Shown: positions 45,320 to 57,300 of the stretch, in pieces | How the letters are laid out: each line of letters starts with the position of its first letter | Numbering within the stretch: position 1 is the first letter of the stretch | Assembly: GCA_037447655.1 (NCBI GenBank) | Contig: JBBHKE010000886.1 | Location: 67,501 to 131,500, forward strand | Length of the DNA: 64,000 nt | Source: Zygnema cylindricum | Taxonomy: Eukaryota > Streptophyta > Zygnematophyceae > Zygnematales > Zygnemataceae | Direction of reading: 5' to 3' | Notes under the pieces: model-generated | Database searches by the model: none | Told to the model about the DNA's origin: nothing | The model's input: only the letters and a program-made list of their open reading frames with translations | Translations under genes and position numbers: made by a program

Positions 45320-48300
45320 GTTTCAAGGGAGTTGAAAGTGAGGACGAGAACTGGAGGCAATTTTACTGTTGTCCAAGAACATTACTTAAGGGATGACTTA
45401 GGTTGTCATTCTGCTCATTGTATCACATGCCCTCAAGAGACCACATGGTTGCCAACATCTTCCCATTACATGGTAACTTTTAGCTTTCACTCGAGATGTT
45501 GTCTTCTTGTACTTGTTACAAGCATTGCCATTCCGTTCCATACACTTATCACATGATGTGACAATTATTTTGTAGAGCACAATGCTATATTTTCATGAAC
45601 CTTCTCACCTACTCATGGTACTCAAGACGAGGTAGATTCGGTTTAAGATTTGGTTAACATCGTATTATGGTAGAGAAAGTGAATTTTAGGAGAATCCCAT
45701 TCGATTCGTTTGTCTCAGACGGGGGATTTGTGATGTTTAAGCTAAGTTAGAATGTCTTCTTTTCATGGTGTCAAGCTTTTCTTAGGACAGGTAAGAGTAC
45801 TTTGAATTTCTGGAAGTGCAACATCCTATTTATTGAATGCTTTTACGGACCTTTGAACTCTTTCAACATTTTATACCTATAGAAATGTATTCATACTCGT
45901 ACTCTTACTTACACTCTTTTTGTACTCATTCTATACTCATTCTGTACTCCTTTTGTACTCATTTTCTTCTCCTTTTGTACTCATTTTGTACTCATTTTAC
46001 ACTCATTTTACACTCATTTCGTACTCAATTTACTCATTTTGTATGCATCTTATTATACTCATTTCGTTCTTATTTTGTACCAATCTTGTACTTGTCCTGC
46101 ACTCATTTTATACTCATTTTGTACTCACCTGTCTCATGCAGATTCCTGACGCAGATGCTATTCTGGATTTTTTAGAAATTCTGGAACTTCCGCAATTGAC
46201 AGGTGTCATTTATCTGGCCTCCGTTGTACAAGAGGTGCATTTCTACCTTCTTTGGTGTGTTTTTTAAAACGGAAGCTTTGTTACTCAGCAGAATTACTAA
46301 ATCTTAATTTATCACCGTAACAAAAAGAAAACCTAACAGTTATGAATGCCATCGGTTGATGTATCTCTCCAATGGGATGTGATTACCAGTATTTGTACTT
46401 GTTGACAATATGCTGTTTGACAATCCGATTGTCGTGAGACGGGAGGGGAGGGGAGGCGAGGGGAGAGAAGGAGGGGAGAGGGGGAAGGAGGAGGGGAAGG
46501 GGAGGGGGGGGGAGGGGTGGGAGGGGAAAGGAAGGGAGATTTCTCACAGTTATAAGTTGTGTTGGGTGCAGGTTCACAAGAGGGGGACTCAGCGAACGTC
46601 GAGCAGGTTGAGGTAAGACTCCTTGTTTTTTGAGGTTTTGGGGATAAACGCAAGAACTTGCGTGATGATATAAACAAAACAATAATTTTCTTTCTTCCTA
46701 TTGACGTTCCTTTTTCAAAACAATAGTTAGCAATACCCACTGTTAGTTGATGCACCTTAGTTGATGGTTTTGAACCACCTTTATAAAAATGGTTCAGAAC
46801 CACCTCCATAAAAGCGGTTTTGACCGACCTCTACGAAAAAGTGGTTTTGAACACCTCTTTAATAGTGTTTTAGAACCACGCCCATAAATTTGGTTTAGAA
46901 CTATCTTATAAAAGTGGTTTAGAACCACCTCCATAAAAGTGGTTTAGAACCATCTCTATAGAAGTGGTTTCTAACCACCTCCATAAAAGTGGTTCAGGTC
47001 TAATTCTAGAACGATCTTTATAAAAGTGGTTTAGGACCACTTCCATAAAGGTGGTTCATAACCACCTCTATAAAAGTGGTTTAGAACCACCTCCATGAAA
47101 GTGAAGTTTGACCTCTCATTGCGAATCTGTGATCCAAGTCGTAAAGAGTAAATTGATTTGGAGAGCAAGTACAGTGCCCTATGTATGTATAATTTTGCAG
47201 CTAAGTGTAAAGAAATCTACTCCTTTCTCATAGTTAAAAGCGTAAGACGGCCTCACTATGTGTAAACTTCTTTTGTAAGTAACAATGGATTATGAGACTA
47301 CCTAATGGTGGCCAATCAGCTGTAACTACTTATGCTGTTTTTAGAATACAATAGAAGACTTACAATGGACATCTTCACAACATCATAAAACCTGATGAAA
47401 ATGTTGAGGATTCATGTCATTTAAAGACAAGTAAAGATGGTCCATTTTGTAATATTGGTATATTACTATGGATATACATGGACATGCACCCATACTTTGA
47501 GTATACTGAAGTGTCACGATAGGTTGCAAGAAACTGTTGTGACGAAGTAATGGTTGTGAAACATAACTGTGACTTTTACTAGGAATTCTCATTTCCACAT
47601 TCACTTTGTTGGAACTCAAATGCGATAAAACTTTTGTCCACGTTCATTTGTGGATAAACTCCACTCATATACAACAAACTTTTATTAACCTAGGTAAATA
47701 AACTTAATGCTACAGCAACGTCTGTGGGGTTGTTATTGGCATGGGTATCGAGGTGGCCCATTTTTGGATGTTTTCAATGATGTCTATATAATTCAGGCGA
47801 CTAATGCGATGTTTCAGCAACCCTCATATTTTATTTATCTTGATTCCTATGTTCATTGTTAGTATACATCTACATCTTCATCTGAATTGACAACTTGCTT
47901 GCCTTCTAAACCGTATATCGTTATTAGAGTTCATAACAATCTATCCGTGCCCCTAAATTCCAGCCCTTGAACCTGAAGTAGTATCATAGCACTTAATCGT
48001 TTTATTTTTTGAAATTAATAACACTAATGTAAACCCCACGCTTATAATTTCTTCACTCTTATAACATTTCACGGTGTAGTTCTCAAGTTCTTCAATTTTT
48101 TTTGTAGTCTTTGTTTAGGCCATTTAGCTGGTTGACCAATGGACTTATCATTTCTGCTTCTCCTGGTATATAGGGCACTGTATAGCGATCCTCGGAGGCA
48201 AAATCTTTTTTTTGACGATCAACATCGTGCTGACACATGGCTCATGCTAAAGGATCGTTTGGACAGTTACAGCTCTATGGAATCTTCGTCTCAAACTAGA

Positions 48301-51300
48301 AGTTCTTTTAAGGTTGACGACACGTTGGAGAAGTTGAGGAAGCAGCAAAAAGATCATTTGTGGATAGGTGAGGTGGGAGTCCATAGAGAAAAACTTGTGT
48401 TTGGTGGTGAACTTTGTCTGCGAGATGTTGAATCTGGGCAAACACAGCTTAGCGATTGCGATTAATTACAAAATTACAATTACAAAATTAGTTGCCGCTT
48501 TTCCGAGAATTGTCTACTTTTACACTAAGTCCTATGATTCGTTCATAGCTAAGACACGAGATGTTTTTCCAGCTATTTGTAGTAGTGCTTTCCTCTCCTG
48601 TTTATATTACATTTGAGAAAACTGAGTTTGCACAGGATTTTAATCTTAAATCTTAATTTTAAACATTGGGTGACAGCTATGCAAGTGGTAGCTGAGTGGT
48701 TTTCTCGACACCTTGACGAGAAGGTACCCATTGTGATTGTATCAAGTGTGTTAAAAAGTACGATTCTTTCGACTGATATGGAGCTTGATAATCTACTGTC
48801 TGCTCTCTCTTTGGAGTCAGCACAGAAACAGTCTACACTCCCAGCTTCAGTGACGGTAAATTCCATGTCCACATTTTAAAGCATTTTCATGTACGTAGAT
48901 GTGATTTTGTTGTCGCGTCCACCTTTCCTTCTGATTAAACAGTCCTTTTTTTCCTAACATTCATATATGTAGATCTAAGTTTGTCGGTTGTCCATCTTTT
49001 CTGATCAAAAAGTCCCATTTTTTTCTGAACCGTCATATATTTCGTCCATCTTTTTTTCTGATTAAGAATTTTTTTTTTTTCGGAAGGAAATGTTCCCAAC
49101 ATATTGTGCTGTGAATGTCTACACTGTTCTACCACGAGCTGAAGCTGGACTGACTGTGACCCAATGTTCTTTTTGCAGTTTGTTAGCACTTCTCAGTACT
49201 TTCAACAGTACTGGGGACAGGATAGCAATTTGATGGAGCTCTATGATTCTTTGGTGAGTTTCCAGTCAAAAGCGGTTAGTTCTGTACATTCCATTTTTTG
49301 GGTTCAATATACCATGTTAAACTGTAAAACTGAGCGATGGAGTATTCTAAGCTGCCTTAGTTTTTTCCAAATTCTGGAAGTAGAGGTAAGGATAGGTCTT
49401 TTTGTCCATCTGCAATCTGTTTTCAATACCCTTTTGGCTGTGTATTCTTTTAGGGCAGGTACACAATATTGTATTATTGGCGTTAGTGGCAGTAATCACA
49501 GTAATGGTACGTAAAACTGTTCGAAAACTGTACAAATTGCAGATTTTTCTGTATGTTTACTTAATGAAACCGCACGATTTGTACAGTTTTTTCTGTATTA
49601 TTACTGCGGTTTCTGGTCAGTAAAGCTAGCAATTGCTATTGTGTAATTGCCCTGTTAGCCGGATAAGACATAGAGGATGCAATTCAATGATTCATCTGCA
49701 GTTTTTCTTTTCCGCTTCCTGAAAGACAGGTTTTTCTTATAGGTTTTTCTTATTTAAGCTGTATATATGGTGCCTTTTTGTAGCTTCCACTTCGGGACGA
49801 AACTGCTGGAGAGGGGAACCTGGTTCCTGGAGGCACCATATCAGGAGCTCGAAAGGGAACAGTGTATAAGGAGCATGTTTCTGGTAATGGTCTCTTGTTG
49901 TTTTCTAAAGCGTTTGAGAGGTGAAGGGACTGGCATGCCTTATTTATGTGGGAAGCTCATCCTTCACTAAGCATATACCCAGACTATCTTGAAATCTTGG
50001 GTTGTTGACAGAGGTTTGTACTTTTTTGGTACTTTTTGTACGGTTTTGTACAGAAAGGTACAAATAGTTTGGATGATTCTTGTTTTTTTGTCGTTCGGTA
50101 ACAAACTTTCGTTAGTGATATGTCATTGATGTCTTACTACACTCTGTCTGTGGTTCATGGCTCATTAGTGAGCTTGTTATCCATGCTTCTGTTCATATTG
50201 GAGATAGTTGGACGTGAAGCACTTGTTGGTTAGTGGTTCATAAGACAGTTTTTTTTTATAGTCTCTATTACTCTTCCTTACACGATGGACGAACACCTAG
50301 TAATTACCTTAGTGTCCATCTGTCCTTGATGTCCCGCAATCCATATTCCCGTTTTGTTCACAGCTGGTTGACTTGTTTTTTGCCTACAGAATATATTGTA
50401 GAGGAGGGAGTAAAATTAGGGACTATTCGGGTCGGTGTATTTTCCGTCTCGACGCAGTCACCAATGAGGAGCTTTGTTCATTCGAGGTATGTTTGTATGA
50501 CTGCAAAAAGGTTTCTATGGAAAAAGAAAAGAGGGACGATGTTTGAAAATATTAAGTTGAGGGACTGTTTTGTAACGAACTTTGTCAAGTTGAACTTGAG
50601 TAGGAAACAAAGTATGGAAGATCTTAAACGTCTTTGAGCCTTTTAGAGACTCTAAACGGTGATAAATGCAGTCAGAAAAAGTAAAGGACTACACTGCCCA
50701 TTGCTATTATTGTTAAACATTTTCCGGACAAGAAACCATCTTTAATTTTACTTTCATCGGTTGGATTGGTTTTATTAACGAAGCAATCGAAAGGTAAGAG
50801 TTTTTTCTTTTGATCGTTTACCTCGAAATGAAAATCCAATGGTGGAAAGTGAGGTTAAAAGACGTTTTAGTGCCCCTAAAATGTTCAACACAAATAACAG
50901 TACAATGTGTTGCTCTAACTTGAAATTGTGTCAGTTCGTTGATTTGATTGATTGGATTTTAAAAATGCTTCTTTTATCTTAAGTGTGTTAAAAATCCTTT
51001 TTATTGAAAAAAAATGAAAAGAAGAAGAGAAGAAAAAGTAAGAAGAAAGAAGAAATAAGGTGTAAGAAAAAGTAAGAAGTAGGAAGAAGTAAGAAGTAAG
51101 AAAAAGAAGAAGAAAAAGAAATGAGAAAGAAGTTTAGGGGTTATTTTTCCCTTCATTTCTTTTATTTTAACGTTTTTTTTTGAAATTTGCCAACTGCATG
51201 TCATGTAGTGTTCTTGTGTTACCGTGGGAGATCATTCTGAGCCTTTTCACTGTACTAGGAAAAGATCATGGGTTATGAAACACCATTCTATTGATTGTTA

Positions 51301-54300
51301 CACATTGTTCTCACGGTCACTTCTTGATAGTTGTGAAAAGTAGTGTAAGGAAGTTAATTTATATGGGTGACTGTTACAGCACCTGGTATTTGATATTTTT
51401 TTTTGAGAATCAAATTTCAAGCTTTGCAATTCTGTGTCCTCCATTGGACTACAGAATTCAGAAAGCCCCTAGATAGTTTTTAACTAACCCACTTCAAGCC
51501 ACAACAACTGCTGCCCAAGAAGGCAAACTGACAGTCTGACTGCACCCCTGTGCAGCCTAGACTCCCCTGAGTCCGGAGCAAAAAGAATCACTGAAAACGG
51601 CCAACCACCCGATAAGTTATGAGCCGACAAAAATGCCAATTTTATACAAGCTCTCTAAGAGAGAGGTGTTTATCTACCAAATTTCCTAAGTCCTAAACCA
51701 CTCTCACAACCCCTATCTACCGAAGTACAAACCAATCACACAACTGTAAAGTACAAAAAGTACCACGGCCGATTTACTTTCTGTACGGCCTGTGTACGAC
51801 AAAGCCACTGAGTGGACGTGTGTCACCATTCCACTCGTCCGTATGCTCTACGGAATTCCTGCGACCAAATGTTATCCCTCCACGTGGCGCTAGGTCATGC
51901 CACGTCCATAAACGCCAAAAGTGACCATTCCGCGATATCGGCAGTCATAGACGCCGTCGGATTAAATTCGAATGTCGGCCGTCGAAACAAATGTCCGATT
52001 CATTGTTTCGTGCGAAATGACGTCCGCACCGAAACTTTGACTAATTCTATGTTCCTTTGTTCATATTTCAGTTAATTGGTTTTAGGATCATGTACATCTT
52101 TAAATATATATCACACCCCATGTAATCTAATGGACTTCTACGACAGACTGGATAGAGCTAACGGCTACGCCGTACTTTGCCGATCTAAGGTTCGAGTCGT
52201 GCTGAACTCAACCTTTTGTTGAGAGTGACTCTTTAGTCCTGCCTGCTGAACTAAGGCAGCCATGGCTCAACCACCCTCTCTATCCTTCAATGACTACAAC
52301 AAGTATGGTGGTTAGAGAGAGGAGGTGGAGGCAAGCTGTTTGCCATTTTCTTTTTCTTTATTTTACTGATCTATTTAGACCTAGAAAATACCCTATAAAT
52401 CTAGTAATTTCAACACCCCCCTTATTTTCTAGTTGAACTTTAACTTCAGTTTTAGTCCACACTTTTCTCTGCAATATTTTAACTTAGGAGAAGGCATTGG
52501 TTTTGTCATCATATCAGCCACCATGACCTCATCTGATCTATATACAAGATTCACAATCTTATTCTCAACTTTTTCTCTCACAAAACACAATCTCATGTCC
52601 ATATGCTTAGCCTTAAAATGATGTTTTGGATTAGCTGCAATTGCAATGGCAGCTTGATTGTCACAAAACACCTTATGCACTCCCTCCTTCATATACCGAA
52701 GTTCTTGCAACATTTCACAGCAGAACAAGAGGCCATGTACTCAGCCTCCATAGTAGACTGAACAACCACTTTTTGTTGCTTACTGCTCCAACAGCAAGCA
52801 CCTTCCCCCACATACAACACATACCCAAAAGTGCATCTTCTCATAGGTGCATCCCCATAATTGGAATCACTCCAAGTAGTGATGTCAGTGTGCTCCCCTC
52901 CCAAATGCAACCATAACTCTATGGTTCCCACCAGATATCTCATGACTCTCTTGGCTGCCTCCTTGTCTCTCTTCCTAGGATCATTAAGACTCCTATTGAG
53001 TACTCAAATTGCTGCCGCTATGTCCGGCCTGGTACAGTTCATAAATTAGATCAAACTTCCTACGAGCTGTCTATAAGGGATAGACTTCATAAACTCTCTC
53101 TCCTCTAGACTCATCTGGTCATCTAAGATCATCACTCCTCCTTTTACACTCCTATCACTTACTTTTTTCAAGTCCATGGGAGTGGTACAACTGTTTGCTT
53201 TTTCCATTTGGAATTTCTCAAGCATATTACCTATTGCTTTTTTCTGAGTAAGTCTGATAATCCTTTTCCCACTATCTCTCTCCATTTGGATCCCCAAAAT
53301 GTATTTTGCTTCACCTAAATCCTTCATATCAAATCTGCTTCTAAGATCTTTCTTTAACCTATTAATCTTTTCCAAAGACTTACTGAGCACAAAGACTTAC
53401 TGAGCACAAGCAGATCATCCACATAGATTGCAATAAAAATGACACCATTCTCATCTTTAAACATATAAAGAGAATGGTCAGAATTGATCCGGATATATCC
53501 TAGATCGGTGAGAAACTCATTTAGTTTCTTATTCCACTGTCAAAGAGCCTGCTTCAATCCATATAAAGACTTTATGAGCCTGTAGACTTTGCTCTCTTCT
53601 CCTTCCTCCACGAACCCCTCGGGTTGCCTCATGAATATTTCTTCCTCTCACTCACCATTAAGAAAAGCTGTCTTAATGTCCATCTGGTGTATTTCCTTGT
53701 CTTCCGTTGCTTCCAAACTGAGGAGAATCCTTACTGATGGGAACCGAACAACTGGAGCAAAAGTCTCCTCATAGTCAATCCCCTCTTTTTGGGTAAACCC
53801 CTTTGCTTCCAATCGAGCCTTATATCTCTCAATGGTATTATCTGGGTTTAGTTTTAGTTTAAACACCCATTTACAGCCAATCAATTTTTTGTCCGGAGGA
53901 CAGTCTGCTAGTTCCCAAGTATTTGCTTCCATGATAGAGGCCATCTCATCATTTATGGCTCTAATCCATCTGTCTTTCTTCAAACTGTTCACTGCCGCCG
54001 AGTATGACTGAAGCTCATCTGGGTTAGATAGCTTAGTTACCTTATAAGCGGTTTGTTTTTCCTGAATCCGTTTGCTACTCCTTTTCCCCCCTTTCAAACT
54101 CCGAAGCTGGGATAGAGGGAAGTCTTGGATTTCTCCTTACCGTTTCATTGGCTCCCCTATCCATGGAAGCTGGTTCCGGTTCCTCCTCTTCTGTCTCCTC
54201 GAAGTCTATATGAATGTGTGAGGTTTCCGGTGGATCTCCTGTGTCTTGGATCTCCCATGAATCTGCAATTTCTGTTTCACTCATATCCTTTCGAGAAGGA

Positions 54301-57300
54301 CGGAGTCCTCCTCACCTTCAGTCTCAAATCTGATTCTTATCTTTTTGGTATATTTAAAGGGGTCAAATGACTTCCCTTCATCCATGACAATTAGGTGTTT
54401 GACCAGAAGGATATCTCTCTTTGCTAAATCATAGACTCTATATCCCTTGACATCCTCATCATATCCTACAAAGTATCCAGGTTTTCCCTTAGCATCTAGT
54501 TTCCAGTTTTTCCTATCCGTGTCAAGACTGTAAACTTGGCTAACGTATACTTTAAAGTGAGAGATTCTGGTTTTCTTCCCACCCATCTCTCATAAGGTGT
54601 CATTCTCTTTACAGCTGAGGTAAAGACTCTATTCTTAATGTAGTTGGCACAGTTCATGGCCTCTGCCCAAAATCTCTTTCCTATTTTCATGTCGGCCAAC
54701 ATACTGCATGCACTATCTCCTAGTGTTCAGTTCAACCTCTCAGCTACCCCATTTTGTTCTAAGTTATATGGTACGGTTTTCTGGTGCTGAACTCTCTCAT
54801 CTCTCAAGTATTCCTCAAACTGGTTAGAGGTATATTCCCCCCATTATCACTCCTTATCTTCTTAATGGGGGTTCTGTGCAACTTCTCACTCCAGGCTTTA
54901 TATTATTTGAAGTAAGTTGATGTTTCAGACTTTGTTTTTAGGAAGTAGACTCTAGAGTTTCTAGACCAGTCATCGGTTATTGTCAACATAAACCTCTTTC
55001 CTCCAACCGAAGGTACTTTTGTTGGTCCCCAGATATCTGTGTGGACCCGATCTAGTACTTTTTCACCTCTACATGTGGCGGCTTTGGGAAAGGGAAGTCT
55101 GTGAGCCTTACCTTGAGCACAGCCACTACAATCATCCATCATTTCATTATCCCCAAACTGAATGCCTTCTACTACCCCAAAGCTTTTTCATTTCCCTCAA
55201 CCTATCAAAATGCACATGCCCCAATCGTTTATGCCAAATCATCAACTTAGGAACACCAACATAGTAAGCATTCTTCTGTTCATTACTCAGGTTAAGCCTA
55301 AACATTCTTTAGCTACCCTTATCTGCCGTGAAGTATACTTCATCCCCATACTTGGCTGTAAAGACTCTCTTTCTAGTGAAGGTATCACACTCTTTGTCAT
55401 CTAACAAAGACGTAGAGACAAGATTTTTACTCAGCTGGGGAATGTTGAGTACATCTAAGAAGGTGAGTATAAAAGTCTTTCCCTCCACCAAGACTCTCAG
55501 ATCTACCGATCCCACTATATCTGTTGTAACCACTCTCCCATCCTCATACTCTATCTTTACAGTAGGAATTTTTCTTAGCTTAGTAAAGAGATGCTTATCA
55601 CGACACATATGCATGGATGCACTTGAGTCGATAATCCATCCTTCCTGTGGAGCTTCCCGAATTGCTTCGAGAGCACATTTCTGTTTTCGAGGGATCTCCT
55701 TCTCCTCCAGACTGTCGTCGAGAAGAAGCTCCCCATCCTTCTCCTCAGAGGACTCGTCCTCGGTTTCTCCTGTCACCTTTGTGACCACAAGTGCCTTTTT
55801 CTTCCCTCCGGAAAGTCCTCGCTCCCCATCCTCCTCCTCAAAGGACTCGTCCTCGGTTTCTCCTGTCACCTTTGTGACTACAAATGCTTTTTTTTTCCCT
55901 TCGGAAGGACCCCCTCCACGGTTCTCTTGGAGCCTCAACTCCGACAGCTTAACACAATCCGCGATAAAGTGTCCTGGCTTTTTGCAAAAATGACATAGGC
56001 CCTTTGGGGGCCTTGGTCCTACCGGCTGATCTCTTCCCCCTTTGTACGGTTTTTTCGGGTCCTTCCCCCATCGATCCCGTGTTGCAGCTAGAGCTTGAAT
56101 GCTCTTTCCTCCTCTCCTAATCTCCATGGTGTTTTCCTGCACAAGTATCATCCGGAGCATTGTATTTTCCTGCCATGAACTATCATGCCATGAACTATCA
56201 TTCATTTCCTGTACTTGGTACACTATGTTCTTGTATTCGTCTGGTAACTTCATGATGAGAGTGTTAACTTTCATCTTCATTGTACCTGTCCACCCGGCAT
56301 TTTCCATCTCCATATACAAACAAGAAAGATCATTACAATAATCTAACATCTTTCCTCCTTTGTAAGTGTAACTCACTAGCTTTTGCTCAGCCAACTGGAG
56401 CTCCTGAATAGTACCAGCTCTATAGATCTCCACCAAACTCACCCACAACTCCTCGGCCTTGTAAATGTGAAGGTGAGGGGTGGCCAAAGCTTGAGTGAGG
56501 TGCCTTAGAATGAAGTTCTTGGCAGCCATGTTTACGTCTTCCCACATTTGAGTATCGTTCTCCACGGTCTTCACGACCGCCGATCCTGGTGCCGTGGCTA
56601 AAGGAGCGAAGGGTGTCTTCTTCCCTTTCCCCTTTTCGGACACACTGCTGTCCCCATCATCTACCTCCTCCGCTGAAGCAGTTGCTGCTGCGAGAAACCT
56701 AACTCCTCCAAATCTTGGTGGAGTTCCTGAAGGTGGATGTTTCACTTGTCCACTGACGATACTGCTATAACGTTTTTCGCACAAAGCCCCAATCTTCATG
56801 GCTTCCCAATAGATGAACCCAAATTCATTGAAGGTGGACACCTTAGAGGGTGGGCCCATAACCTGCAATTCTGTGTCCTCCATTGTACTACAGAATTCAG
56901 GAAGCCTCTAGTTAGTTTTTAACTAACCCACTTGAAGCCACAACCACTGCTGCCCAAGAAGGCAAACTGACAGTTTGACTGCACCCCTGTGCAACCTAGA
57001 CTCCCCTGAGTCCGGAGCAAAAAGAATCACTGAAAACGGCCAACCAGCCGATAAGTTATGAGCCGGCAAAAATGCCAATTTTATACAAAGCTCTCTAAAA
57101 GAGAGGTGTCTATCTTCCAAATTTCCTAAGTCCTAAACCCCTCTTACAACCCCTATCTACTGAAGTACGAACCAATCACACAACTGTAAAGTACAGAAAG
57201 GTACTACGGCCGATGTACTTTTTGTGTATGACAAGGCCACTGAGTGGACGCGTGTCACCATTCCACTCGACCGGTGTCACCATTCCACTTGTCCGTATGC

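Larger units (their letters stand above)
45320..48855 (+). other. PIN domain exons of the exonuclease
   Basis: Exons 1-5 (residues 1-220 of the reconstructed part). The block [11 protein letters not shown] with the Cys/His residues after it is the conserved N-terminus. The first PIN aspartate is kept in IPDADAI (residue 54) and the Glu in SVVQE (residue 82). The two aspartates that complete the endonuclease site of DIS3 are not present: the region before AMQVVAEWF reads DHLWIG, and the position after IVIV reads SSV instead of a TND-like motif. This matches DIS3L, whose PIN is reported inactive as an endonuclease. Exon 3 is only 41 nt. Confidence 0.8.

Noticed and set aside
45837-46267. ORFs in the TACTCATTTTG array
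   Set aside because: Low-complexity translation of the 11-bp minisatellite in intron 1.
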